This document shows, one piece after another, positions 39,996-48,182 of a stretch of 64,000 nucleotides of DNA. Numbering within the stretch: the stretch's first letter is position 1; every line of letters begins with the position of its first letter. A program made the translations under genes and the position numbers. Under the pieces are notes generated by a model, which had not been told where the DNA came from, did not search any database, and was given only the letters and a program-made list of their open reading frames with translations. The stretch comes from Virgisporangium aurantiacum (GTDB lineage Bacteria; Actinomycetota; Actinomycetes; Mycobacteriales; Micromonosporaceae), in contig NZ_BOPG01000050.1 in assembly GCF_016863635.1 (NCBI RefSeq), positions 166,570 through 230,569 of the forward strand, in the 5' to 3' direction.

Positions 39996-40958
39996 TCACC
40001 ACACGAGGGTGAGGGCGGGCTCCCCGGTGGCCTTCCAGCGCGCGGTGGCGCGGTCGAGCTTGTCGGGGTTGACCTGGTTGCGGACCGCGACGATGCCGTC
40101 GGCGGTGACCTCCAGGCACATGACGCCCAGCACCCGGCCGTCGGCGACGGCCACCACGGCGGGCTCGCCGTTGACGGTCGACGCGTAGACCTCGGCCCGG
40201 TCGCCGAGGATCGCGCGCTTGGCCGGGCCCGGCTTGAACATGCCCCACAGGAACTTCGCGACCGCGACGGCGCCTTCGTACGCCTTCACGCGTGCCGGGA
40301 TCTTGCCGCCGCCGTCGCCGACCGAGATCGCGTCGGCGGTGAGCAGGCGCACGAGCGGCTCGGTCTTCCCGCTGGTGGCCGCCGCCAGGAACTCCTCGAC
40401 GATGCGCCGGGCCGCCGCCGCGTCGATCTCCACGCGGGGCCGCTCCCGGGTGAGGTGCGCCTTGGCCCGGTGCAGGTGCTGCTGGCTGGCCGCCTCGGTG
40501 ATGTCGAGGATCGCGGCGATCTCGCGGTGCGGGTACTCGAACGCCTCCCGCAGCACGTACACGGCCCGCTCGGTGGGTGCCAGCCGCTCCATGAGCGTGA
40601 GCACGGCGTACGAGACCGACTCGCGCTGCTCGGCGGTCTCCGCCGGGCCGAGCATCGGGTCGCCGGCGAGCAGCGGCTCGGGCAGCCACCGGCCCACGTA
40701 GGTCTCGCGGCGCGCCCGGGCGGAGGTGAGCTGGGTGAGGCACAGGTTGGTGAGGACCTTCGTGAGCCAGGCCTCCAGCACCTCGATGCGGCTCCCGTCG
40801 CCGGCCGCGCGGCCGGCTTCGGCGGCCTGCCAGCGCAGGAACGTCTCCTGGACCGCGTCTTCGGCCTCACCCGCGGACCCGAGGAGGCGGTACGCGATCG
40901 CCTCCAGGCGCGGCCGGGCGGCCTCGAACCGGTCGACGTCACCTGCGGTCAAGGTCAT
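39996..40958 (-). CDS. ECF41-group sigma factor with C-terminal SnoaL-like regulatory domain
   Basis: A 320-residue sigma factor. Region 2 (EAIAYRLLGSAGEAEDAVQETFLRW) and region 4 (ERLAPTERAVYVLREAFEYPHREIAAILDITEAASQQHLHRAKAHL) are followed by an about 110-residue SnoaL/NTF2-like domain. The ECF41 signatures are all visible: YVGRWLPEPLL in the linker, GDGGGKIPA in the C-terminal domain and NPDKL near the end. In this group the C-terminal extension modulates sigma activity in place of an anti-sigma factor. The neighbouring FAD oxidoreductase is the expected target. Confidence 0.95.
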   Translation of the reverse strand: MTLTAGDVDRFEAARPRLEAIAYRLLGSAGEAEDAVQETFLRWQAAEAGRAAGDGSRIEVLEAWLTKVLTNLCLTQLTSARARRETYVGRWLPEPLLAGDPMLGPAETAEQRESVSYAVLTLMERLAPTERAVYVLREAFEYPHREIAAILDITEAASQQHLHRAKAHLTRERPRVEIDAAAARRIVEEFLAAATSGKTEPLVRLLTADAISVGDGGGKIPARVKAYEGAVAVAKFLWGMFKPGPAKRAILGDRAEVYASTVNGEPAVVAVADGRVLGVMCLEVTADGIVAVRNQVNPDKLDRATARWKATGEPALTLVW

Positions 40959-40982
40959 GGGGCCGATCGTAACGCCGGGGGC

Positions 40983-41011
40983 TTGACATCGATCGGCGTT
41001 GCTACCAGGCT
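40983..41011 (+). promoter_or_regulatory. Sigma-70-type promoter of pectinesterase gene
   Basis: TTGACA (40983-40988) and CAGGCT (41006-41011) separated by exactly 17 bases, a near-consensus actinobacterial vegetative promoter. The LacI-type operator begins 4 bases after the -10 element. Confidence 0.7.
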
Positions 41012-41014
41012 GCC

Positions 41015-41030
41015 GGGAAAGCGCTTACCT
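41015..41030. promoter_or_regulatory. LacI-type operator GGGAAAGCGCTTACCT
   Basis: Imperfect palindrome around a central GC with the AAAGCGCTT core shared with the perfect operator at 19566-19583. It covers the expected transcription start of the pectinesterase gene. Confidence 0.75.
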
Positions 41031-41041
41031 AAGGGGTTCCC

Positions 41042-42253
41042 GTGTCCACAGTCGCCCGCCTCTCGACGGCGGCGGTCGCCGCCGTCACCCTGCTCGCGCT
41101 CGCTCCGGCCGCTTCCGCGCACGCGGGCGGGAGGGCCGCGCCCGGCACCGTCACGCGGCCGATTCTCTCGGCGGCGGAGGCGGCGCGGTTCACCCCGGCG
41201 GCCTACCTCGAGCACTCCGGGCCGATCGCCGCGCCGGTCGTCGACCCGTGGCGCCCCGGTCCCGTGCGCACGCACGGCGTCCGGCCCGACGTGGTCGTGC
41301 GGCCGGGCGACAGCGTGCAGGCGGCGGTGAACGCCGCGTACCGCCTCGGCGGCGACAAGCGCCGGTACGTCCTGGTCCGGCCCGGTACGTACACCGGCAC
41401 CGTGTTCATCCCGGCCGGCGGCCCGCCGCTCACCGTCTACGGCGTCGGTGACGTCCGGATCGAGTTCGCCATCGACGCCGGCGTCACCCCGGCGGCGTGG
41501 GCGGCGGCCGTCAACCCGGACGGGCAGCGGTACGCCGAGGGCGACCCGGCGTGGGCGATGTACCGGTCGTGCGCCACCCGGACGCAGGCGACGGTCGGGC
41601 TGTGCGCGTCGGTGGTCTGGTCGGAGAGCGTGGGGCTGGAACTGGCCGGCCTCACGATCGTCAACACGTTGCCCGACCTCGCCGGGACGCACCAGGCGCT
41701 GGCGCTGCGCACCGACGCCGACCGCACGCTCGTCGAGCGGGTGCGGCTGATCAGCCGCCAGGACACCCTCCACACCAACGCCGCCGACATCGCCCGGATC
41801 GCGCGGGTCGTCGTGCGCGACAGCTACGTCGAGGGCGACACCGACTTCGTGTTCGGGCGGGCCGTCGCCGTGTTCGAGCGCGTCCACTTCCGCACCGTGT
41901 CGACCCGCAAGCCCGCCGACGGCGTCGTGTTCGCGCCGAGCACCGCCCCCGCCAACCCGTTCGGGTTCCTGGTGCGGCACAGCCTCATCACCACCGACGC
42001 GGGCTACGACGCCGCGCCGACCGCACACCTCGGCCGGGCCTGGGACCAGAGCGCCGGCGCGACCGGCTACCTGCCCGGCGTCTCCCCGAACGGCCAACTC
42101 GTGATCCGCGAGTCCGCGATCGACGCCGGCTACAACGCCGACGCCCCGTGGGCGCCGGCCGCCACGACCGCCCGTCCGTTCGCCGGTAACGTCGCGGCGG
42201 ACCGTAACCTCGACGACCCGCTGTTCAACCGCCTCTGGGAATACCGCACCTGA
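41042..42253 (+). CDS. Secreted pectinesterase (CE8)
   Basis: A 403-residue secreted enzyme that demethylates pectin. Signal peptide 1-26. The right-handed parallel beta-helix domain has the catalytic residues of CE8: RQDTL (Gln240/Asp241), YVEGDTDFVFG (nucleophile Asp268) and HLGRAWD (Arg332, Trp334). An insertion before the active site (INPDGQRYAEGDPAWAMYRSCATR region) contains a Cys pair, seen in actinobacterial PMEs. GTG 41042 follows AAGGGG. Monocistronic, with its own promoter and LacI-type operator, consistent with induction by plant sugars. Confidence 0.94.
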   Translation: MSTVARLSTAAVAAVTLLALAPAASAHAGGRAAPGTVTRPILSAAEAARFTPAAYLEHSGPIAAPVVDPWRPGPVRTHGVRPDVVVRPGDSVQAAVNAAYRLGGDKRRYVLVRPGTYTGTVFIPAGGPPLTVYGVGDVRIEFAIDAGVTPAAWAAAVNPDGQRYAEGDPAWAMYRSCATRTQATVGLCASVVWSESVGLELAGLTIVNTLPDLAGTHQALALRTDADRTLVERVRLISRQDTLHTNAADIARIARVVVRDSYVEGDTDFVFGRAVAVFERVHFRTVSTRKPADGVVFAPSTAPANPFGFLVRHSLITTDAGYDAAPTAHLGRAWDQSAGATGYLPGVSPNGQLVIRESAIDAGYNADAPWAPAATTARPFAGNVAADRNLDDPLFNRLWEYRT

Positions 42254-42313
42254 ACCGTGCATCGTTTCCGGGGTGACCGACCGTCCTATCAGCGGCGGGA
42301 AGGAGACCCCGGG

Positions 42314-42901
42314 TTGACTCCAGACGAGCATGACCGGTTTCGGGAGTTCGTCGCGTCGCGGATGGCGTCGCTGCGGAATCTGGCGTTCGTGACCTGCGGG
42401 AACTGGCACGCCGCCGAAGACGCGGTGGCCAACACCCTTACGAAGCTCTATCCGCGGTGGGCGAGCCTCGACCGGCCCGACCTGTACGCGCAGACGATGG
42501 TGGTGCGGGCGGCGATCGACGAGACCCGCCGGCCGTGGTGGCGGCGGGAACGCTCGGCCGGCGACGCGATGCCGGACGTCGAGCTCGCCGATCCCAGCCT
42601 GGCCACCGACGAGCGGCTGCGCGTCCAGGCGGCGCTGCAGGCCGTGCCGGTGCGGCAACGGGCGGTGCTGGTGCTGCGCTACTACCTCGGCATGTCGGCC
42701 GAGGAGGCCGCCGACGTGCTGGGCGTGCGCGCGCCGACCGTCCGCAGCCAGACGAGCCGGGGTCTGGTGAGTCTACGGGCGGCCCTGGCCGCGGGAGGTG
42801 TGGTCCTTGATGAATCAGAACTTGGAGGAACGATCGATGCGGATGCGGGACGTAGTGGACGTGGTGACGTCCGACCCACCCCCGCTGCGGTACGGCGTTG
42901 A
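42314..42901 (+). CDS. SigE-family ECF sigma factor
   Basis: A 195-residue sigma factor with the features of the actinobacterial 'SigE family' (SigL-like) group: FREFVASRMASLRNLAFVTCGNWHAAEDAVANTLTKLYPRW in region 2 and LQAVPVRQRAVLVLRYYLGMSAEEAADVLGVRAPTVRSQTSRGLVSLRAAL in region 4. TTG 42314 is chosen because GAAGGAGA lies 8-9 bases upstream and the next segment TPDEHDRFREFV is family-typical. The end overlaps the next gene by 65 bases. Confidence 0.9.
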   Translation: MTPDEHDRFREFVASRMASLRNLAFVTCGNWHAAEDAVANTLTKLYPRWASLDRPDLYAQTMVVRAAIDETRRPWWRRERSAGDAMPDVELADPSLATDERLRVQAALQAVPVRQRAVLVLRYYLGMSAEEAADVLGVRAPTVRSQTSRGLVSLRAALAAGGVVLDESELGGTIDADAGRSGRGDVRPTPAAVRR

Positions 42902-43988
42902 CGACATCGTCGCGTCCGGCGAGCGGGCGCAACGGCGCCGGCGGCTCGGCCGGGCGGTGGCGGGCGCGGCGTCCGTCGTGGTCGGGCTCGGCGTCGCGGC
43001 CGCGGTGGTCGTCCCGTCGTTCACTTCCGGGGGGACCGGGACCAGCGCGCCGAACTCCGTAGGCGCGCCGGCGGCCGCGCCGGCCGGACCGGTGGGGCCG
43101 TTCACGTTCACGTTCGGCACCTACACGGTGGGGCGGCTCACGGTGGCCGCGCCGATCGACGTGTCGACCGCGTACGAACTCGCCCCCGTGTACGCCGAGG
43201 GGCTGACGTCGAACGACAAGCCGGCCGACCCGTCCACCGAAATCCCGGGCCGCGACAAGGGCGCCCCCGGTTACCGCCCCGACCCGGCCAAGGACCTGTA
43301 CGCCTACCTGACCGTCTACCGTCCCGGCGCCTACGACCCGACGAAGCTCGCCGGCGCCCAGCCGGTGACGATCGGCGGCCGCCCCGGCCTGGAGGTCACC
43401 GACACCACCGGCAACTGGCCGATGACCCGGACGCTGGCCTGGCAGCACGCCGACAACGCCTGGGCCGTGCTGTCGGTCCGCTCCGACGACACGACCTACC
43501 CGTCGGCAGACGACCTGCGTCGCCTCGCCGCCGGACTGCGGACCGAGGCCCGCACCCCGGCGAAGGTGCCGGTCAAGTTGGGCTACGTGCCGGCCGGCTA
43601 CGGGCTCACCGAGGTCGGCGTGCACGCCACCACCGGCCTGAACGGCATCTCGTCGGCGCGGGCCGGCGACCACGCGGGCCTGCTCTACAGCAAGCCGGCC
43701 CAGCCGACCACCGGCCTGACCGGCCCGTTCGAGAACCCGGACGGCGGCAACCCGACGGGCAGCTTCGCGATCTTCGTGGTGCCGTCGGCCAACTCGAACC
43801 AGCCGACGTCGTCGCCCGGCGTGAGCTGCCTGACCGGCTTCTGCAACCGCTACTTCGACAACGGCAAGGTCCTGGTGCAGGTGTCGAGCGAGGGCCTGCT
43901 GCCCGACAGCGAGATGCGCAGGATCCTGGAGGGCGTCACGCTCACGAACGTCCAGGACGAGTCGACCTGGGTCAGCCCGGTGTCGTGA
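42837..43988 (+). CDS. Membrane-anchored hypothetical protein coupled to SigE-like sigma factor
   Basis: A 383-residue protein: cytoplasmic N-terminus with a basic stop (RAQRRRRLGRA), one helix at about 42-62 (AGAASVVVGLGVAAAVVV), then a long extracytoplasmic domain rich in beta strands with one Cys pair near the end (CLTGFCNRYF). This arrangement next to a sigma gene suggests a membrane regulator of sigma activity, but no anti-sigma domain is visible. ATG 42837 follows GGAGGA within the sigma gene. Ends 17 bases inside the convergent DinB gene. Confidence 0.78.
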   Translation: MRMRDVVDVVTSDPPPLRYGVDDIVASGERAQRRRRLGRAVAGAASVVVGLGVAAAVVVPSFTSGGTGTSAPNSVGAPAAAPAGPVGPFTFTFGTYTVGRLTVAAPIDVSTAYELAPVYAEGLTSNDKPADPSTEIPGRDKGAPGYRPDPAKDLYAYLTVYRPGAYDPTKLAGAQPVTIGGRPGLEVTDTTGNWPMTRTLAWQHADNAWAVLSVRSDDTTYPSADDLRRLAAGLRTEARTPAKVPVKLGYVPAGYGLTEVGVHATTGLNGISSARAGDHAGLLYSKPAQPTTGLTGPFENPDGGNPTGSFAIFVVPSANSNQPTSSPGVSCLTGFCNRYFDNGKVLVQVSSEGLLPDSEMRRILEGVTLTNVQDESTWVSPVS

Positions 43989-44541
43989 CCGGTCGCCAGC
44001 CGGGTGGGGGATCCTCACCCACCCGGCCGTCGACCGCCTCGCGGATCAGGTCGGTGTGCCCGGTGTGGCGGCCGTACTCCTCGATGAGGTCGCACAGCAG
44101 CCGGCGCAGGTTGAGGTGCTGCCCGTCCGGCCAGGACAGCCACACCTCCTGCTCCAGCCCGCCCTTCTCCAGTGCCGTGGCGAGCCGCTGTCGCGAACGC
44201 TCCACCGCGCCGTCCCACAACGCGTACAGGTCCGCCGGCGACAGGCCGGTGGTGTCGAACGTGAAGCTCCACGGGCCGTCCTGGTCCCAGCCCATCGACG
44301 CCCACGGCTCGCCGATCGGCTCACCGCTCAGCCGGTGGGCGAACATGTTGTCCTCGCACACGGCCAGGTGCTTCAGCAGGCCGCCGATGGTCAGCGTCGA
44401 CTTTCCGATCGTCGTGCGCAGGCCCGCGGCGTCGAGGGCGTCGGCCTTCCACCGGAACGTGGCCCGCAGCCGTTCCAGCGCGCCGACCACGTGCTCGACC
44501 TCGGTGCCGGCGGTCGGGGGTTCCCAGGGGGTGTCCGTCAT
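43972..44541 (-). CDS. DinB-family protein (mycothiol-dependent transferase-like, DUF664)
   Basis: A 189-residue four-helix protein. DinB features: ERLRATFRWKADALDAAGLRTTIGKSTLTIGGLLKHLAVCEDNMF (first metal His in LKHLA) and a C-terminal RRLLCDLIEEYGRHTGHTDLIREAVDGRVG (two His in RHTGH). The inserted WDQDGPWSFTF segment and GP-type end match DUF664, whose members are proposed mycothiol transferases. It may conjugate toxic electrophiles. ATG 44541 (TDTPWEPP) is preferred; a GTG lies three codons upstream. Confidence 0.9.
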   Translation of the reverse strand: MTDTPWEPPTAGTEVEHVVGALERLRATFRWKADALDAAGLRTTIGKSTLTIGGLLKHLAVCEDNMFAHRLSGEPIGEPWASMGWDQDGPWSFTFDTTGLSPADLYALWDGAVERSRQRLATALEKGGLEQEVWLSWPDGQHLNLRRLLCDLIEEYGRHTGHTDLIREAVDGRVGEDPPPGWRPVTTPG

Positions 44542-44586
44542 ACCCAGCACCGTAGGACCGGTTCCGGACGATCCCCGTCCGGAACG

Positions 44587-45558
44587 TCAGGCGGGGTTGC
44601 GGTGGGTGACCTCGTGGGGGAAGTGCAGGCGCACCGACGTCAGGCCCGGCCCCGTGTGGACGGACACCACGTCGGCCAGTTGGCGGGCCAGCCACAGGCC
44701 GCGGCCGGCGGCCGGGTCCGTTCCCGGCGCCAGGTAGCCGGCCAGGGCGGGCAGCGGGCGTCCACCGGCGTCGTCCGCCTGGGCGACCAGGGTGTCGCCC
44801 TGCCACCAGGCGCGCACGCGCACCGGGGGCATGCCGTGGACCAGGCCGTTGGTGGCGATCTCGACCACGGCGATCACCACGTCGTCGATCGCCAGGTCGG
44901 TGAACTCGCGGCTGCCGGCCCACGAGGCCACGGCGCGGGCCAGGTCGCCGAGGTCGCCGGCGCGGCGCACCGGCAGGTCGAGGTCGGTGAGTCGCGGCGG
45001 TGCGGGCAACGGGACGCCGTTGCGGGCGGCCAGGAACTCCGCCGGCGGGACGTGCCGGTCGTTGACCACGTCGCCGTCGGAGGTGACCTCGTGGTTGTGC
45101 ACGGTGCGCACGTTCTCGATGATCTGCTCGGGCTGCCGGCGACTGTCGTAGATGCAGGTGATCGGGCAGCCGAAGTCGGCGTAGGCGCTGTTGCACATCG
45201 CCTCGAACGACATGTAGGCGGCGGCCCGGTCGAACGGGATGTCGCGGCTGACGCCGACGGAGAGGTCGGGCTCGGCGACCACGTGCACCCGCCGACCGGC
45301 GGCGTGCTGTGCCTCGAGATAGCTCCGGAATCCGGAGTAGACGAACCCGAGCCGCTGGTTGTAGGCGCTCGTGTCGCCCCATTCCAGCCGGTCGCTGGAC
45401 GTACCGAACTCGGCGCGCACCATCCGCTGGGTGTCGGCGCCGACCACCATCAACACCGGCGCGTTCCGGTCGAGGTTCTCCCGTAGCGCCGGCATCAACC
45501 GGTGCCGCAGGCTCTCGTCGGAATCGACGATCAGCGCGGCGTGTCTGAAACCCGTCAC
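44587..45558 (-). CDS. MEDS-domain sensor with anti-sigma-type ATPase domain
   Basis: A 323-residue protein. Residues 1-150 form a MEDS domain (FRHAALIVDSDESLRHRLMPALRENLDRNAPVLMVVG...). Residues 195-320 form a HATPase_c_2 domain like RsbW-type serine kinases: LAIDDVVIAVVEIATNGLVHG (N-box), QADDAGG and GRGLWLARQLADVVSVHTG. MEDS proteins sense methanogen-type or other small ligands and act in signalling; here the pairing with a STAS protein points to partner switching on a sigma factor. GTG start overlaps the STAS gene stop (GTGA). Confidence 0.9.
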   Translation of the reverse strand: MTGFRHAALIVDSDESLRHRLMPALRENLDRNAPVLMVVGADTQRMVRAEFGTSSDRLEWGDTSAYNQRLGFVYSGFRSYLEAQHAAGRRVHVVAEPDLSVGVSRDIPFDRAAAYMSFEAMCNSAYADFGCPITCIYDSRRQPEQIIENVRTVHNHEVTSDGDVVNDRHVPPAEFLAARNGVPLPAPPRLTDLDLPVRRAGDLGDLARAVASWAGSREFTDLAIDDVVIAVVEIATNGLVHGMPPVRVRAWWQGDTLVAQADDAGGRPLPALAGYLAPGTDPAAGRGLWLARQLADVVSVHTGPGLTSVRLHFPHEVTHRNPA

Positions 45559-45896
45559 CGCCCTGCCCTTCCTTGCTGGCCGTACTCCGTCACTTCGAGG
45601 CCGTCGGTACCGACGAGGCCGCTGATCCGCATCACGCGGAACACCGCCGGCGCGCACCGGACCTCCAGGGTCGCACCGGAGGACCGGGCTCCGAAACCGG
45701 TCAGCACGACCCGGACGCCCGCGGCGCCGAAATAGTGGACCTCGGTGAGGTCCAACGTGACGACCCCGGCGCCCACCTCCGCGGCGACCCGGCTGCTGAC
45801 ACCCACCCAGTTCCCGAGGTCGATGTCGCCGACCAGGCGCAGGACCGTGCCGTCGCGGTAGAGGGAGCACCGGGTGGTGCGGAACTGCTCCGTCAC
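45555..45896 (-). CDS. STAS-domain protein (anti-sigma-factor antagonist family) lacking phosphorylatable Ser
   Basis: A 113-residue STAS protein. Core: LVGDIDLGNW, VVTLDLTEVHYFGAAGVRVVLTGF, LEVRCAPAVFRVMRISGL. In canonical antagonists the helix begins D-[ST]-S-G, with Ser as the phosphorylation site. Here the segment reads F-G-A-A-G, so the Ser is replaced by Ala and the protein would act as if constitutively unphosphorylated. GTG 45896 was chosen; TTG at 45905 is an alternative. Translationally coupled to the MEDS/ATPase gene. Confidence 0.88.
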   Translation of the reverse strand: MTEQFRTTRCSLYRDGTVLRLVGDIDLGNWVGVSSRVAAEVGAGVVTLDLTEVHYFGAAGVRVVLTGFGARSSGATLEVRCAPAVFRVMRISGLVGTDGLEVTEYGQQGRAGR

Positions 45897-45972
45897 ACCC
45901 GGCAATTTACCGTCCGGCCCGGCGGCCGCGCGGCTCCACCGACCGGACGACCGCCGGCGGGTGACGTCGATG

Positions 45973-47073
45973 TCACCACCGCAACTGCAGCGTGTCGACG
46001 AACTCGGTGAGCCGGTTCGCGATGACCTCGTGGTCGGCGCGGGACGGATGCCAGTCGCAGCCGCCGTAGTCGAGACCCTCGTTGCCGTAGTACCAGTACC
46101 GGACGCGGTCGTCGCCCCGGGCGTTGCGCTCGGCGACCACCTGCTGCGCCGCGTCGGCGAGCGCGGTGGTGTTGTAGACGTAGGTCGCGCTGACCACGAT
46201 CACGGCGCGGGGACCGTACCGGGCCCGGAGCGTGTCGATGAACCCCTGGTACGCCTCGCGGTACGCGGTGGCCAGCGTCTCCGCCGTCCACGGCTCACCG
46301 GGGTTGACCGGCGTGGAGAAGTCGTTGATGCCGAGCCCGACCACGACCAGTTGCGGCCGCCAGCCCCGGGTGGGCCACACGTCGCCGGGTACGGCGAGCA
46401 GTGCCCGCTCGTAGTAGGTGCGGTAGTCGGTGCCGGGGTCGCTGCCGTTGTAGTTGCGCACCATTCCGCGTCCGCTGAACGCGTTTGTCTGGTAATCGGC
46501 GCCGAACCGCCGCGCGGTGAGCGCGCCGAACGCCCGATCGGCGTTGGTGGTGCGGTGGAGCTCGTCGGACGTGCAGGTGCGGGTGGCCGACATGTTGCCG
46601 TAGCCGGCGGTGTACGAGTCGCCGATGAACTCGATCTGGCGGCGCCGGGCCGGCGGTGCGGCGAGGATGGCGCCACCGGGTCCGGCGACGAACCCGCCGA
46701 AGCTGCTGGTGGCCCACGGGCTCTCGGACCGCTTGACCACCCGGATCCGGTGGGTGCCCCGGGCCAGCCCGGAGACCCGGTGGGTGCCGGCCGCCGGGGT
46801 CACGAGCGTGGCGACCACGGCTCCGTCGACCTCGACGTCGTAGTCGGCGGCCGGGTCGTCGAGCGTGACGCCCACCGACGTCCCGCGGAACCGGCCCTCG
46901 AAGTAGACGCCGGGCCAGCTGTACAGCAGGCCGCCGTTCGACGGCTTCACCCGGCCGGCGGTGTGCACCGGTGCCGGGGGATGCGCCGCTGACGCGCGTC
47001 CCGTTGCCGTCACCGCGCCCCCGGCGAAGAGCGCGACCAGCGCGACCACCGCAACCACCGGACGGATCCGCAT
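45973..47073 (-). CDS. Secreted SGNH esterase, CE2-like (acetyl esterase)
   Basis: A 366-residue secreted enzyme. Signal peptide 1-30. An N-terminal beta-sandwich (about 40-140: SWPGVYFEGRFRGTSVGVTLDD) precedes an SGNH hydrolase domain with FIGDSYTAGYG (Ser153), GLGINDFS (block III, Asn) and CDWHPSRADH (block V, Asp/His). This two-domain layout matches carbohydrate esterase family 2, which deacetylates xylan and other polysaccharides. RBS GGGAGG precedes ATG 47073. It fits the plant-polysaccharide theme of the neighbouring CE15 and CE8 genes. Confidence 0.9.
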   Translation of the reverse strand: MRIRPVVAVVALVALFAGGAVTATGRASAAHPPAPVHTAGRVKPSNGGLLYSWPGVYFEGRFRGTSVGVTLDDPAADYDVEVDGAVVATLVTPAAGTHRVSGLARGTHRIRVVKRSESPWATSSFGGFVAGPGGAILAAPPARRRQIEFIGDSYTAGYGNMSATRTCTSDELHRTTNADRAFGALTARRFGADYQTNAFSGRGMVRNYNGSDPGTDYRTYYERALLAVPGDVWPTRGWRPQLVVVGLGINDFSTPVNPGEPWTAETLATAYREAYQGFIDTLRARYGPRAVIVVSATYVYNTTALADAAQQVVAERNARGDDRVRYWYYGNEGLDYGGCDWHPSRADHEVIANRLTEFVDTLQLRW

Positions 47074-47130
47074 GACACCTCCCATAAAGCGACCGCCGTC
47101 GATGTTAGCGGATGCGTGGATGATGGACCC

Positions 47131-48090
47131 GTGCACGCGTCGATCGTGGAGAAGCTGCTGGCGTCCGACGAGCCGTCGGTGCGTTGGAAGGTCCGCACGC
47201 ACGTACTGGGCGAGGACGACGACCCCGACCTGCGCGAGGAGATCCGGCGGTCGGACCGGGTGCGGCGGCTGCTGGCGCCGTGCGGGTCGGCAAATGTCTA
47301 CGCCAAGTGGCAGGGCGCGCAGTGGGCGCTGGCGGCGCTGGCCGACCTCGGGTACCCGCCGGGCGATCCGGCGCTGCGCCCGTTGCGCGACCGCGTCCTC
47401 GACACGTGGCTCGACCCGTCGTTCTACGTCGAGTTCGAGGCGACCGCGAAGGCCGGCGTCTACCGGCGGCGCGGCGTACCGGTGATGCGCGGCCGGTACC
47501 GGCGGTGCGCGTCGCAGCAGGGCAACGCCCTGTGGTTCCTGCACGTCCTCGGCCTGGCCGACGACCGCTGCGCCGCCCTCGCCGAACGCCTGCTCCACTG
47601 GCAGTGGCCCGACGGCGGCTGGAACTGCGACAAGAACCCCGCCGCCGCCACCTCGTCGTTCGCCGAGACGCTGCTGCCGATGCGTGGCCTGGCCGCCCAC
47701 GGCGAAACGGCCGCCGCCCGCCGCGCGGCCGAGGTGCTGCTCGCCCGCCGCCTCGCCTACCGGATCAGCACCGGCGACCTGATCCGGCCCGAGTACGCCA
47801 AACTGCACTACCCGCTCTACTGGCACTACGACGTGCTCGGTGGCCTGAAGGCCGTCGCCGGGGCCGGTTTCATCGGTGACGCGCGCAGCGCCGACGCGCT
47901 CGACCTCCTCGAATCGTTGCGGGTGGCCGACGGCTGGCCCGCGCACGCCCGCTACTACCGGGTCTCGACCGAGATCGCCCTGCACAACGACTGCGTCGAC
48001 TGGGGCGGCACGAGCACGCGACGGGCCAACCCGTGGGTCACGGCCGACGCGCTCACGGTCCTCCGCGCGGCCGGCCGCCTGCGGTTGTGA
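47131..48090 (+). CDS. Prenyltransferase/squalene-cyclase-like alpha/alpha-toroid protein
   Basis: A 319-residue all-helical protein. The repeats LLHWQWPDGGWNCDKNPAAATSSFAETLLPMRGLA and SLRVADGWPAHARYYRVSTEIALHN look like QW/prenyltransferase alpha-toroid repeats. The cyclase Asp motif (DxDD) is absent, so it may be a non-catalytic or glycan-related member. GTG 47131 (VHASIVEKLLASDEPSVRWKV) is preferred to three starts just upstream. Starts divergent from the CE2-like gene. Function unknown. Confidence 0.8.
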   Translation: MHASIVEKLLASDEPSVRWKVRTHVLGEDDDPDLREEIRRSDRVRRLLAPCGSANVYAKWQGAQWALAALADLGYPPGDPALRPLRDRVLDTWLDPSFYVEFEATAKAGVYRRRGVPVMRGRYRRCASQQGNALWFLHVLGLADDRCAALAERLLHWQWPDGGWNCDKNPAAATSSFAETLLPMRGLAAHGETAAARRAAEVLLARRLAYRISTGDLIRPEYAKLHYPLYWHYDVLGGLKAVAGAGFIGDARSADALDLLESLRVADGWPAHARYYRVSTEIALHNDCVDWGGTSTRRANPWVTADALTVLRAAGRLRL

Positions 48091-48182
48091 ACGGTGTCGC
48101 GCCGGCGCAGCCGAGGTGTGGCCGGCGCGCGCGGCGAGCGTATGCGAGGTTGGAACTCTTGACACGGCGGAGAAGGTGGGCT

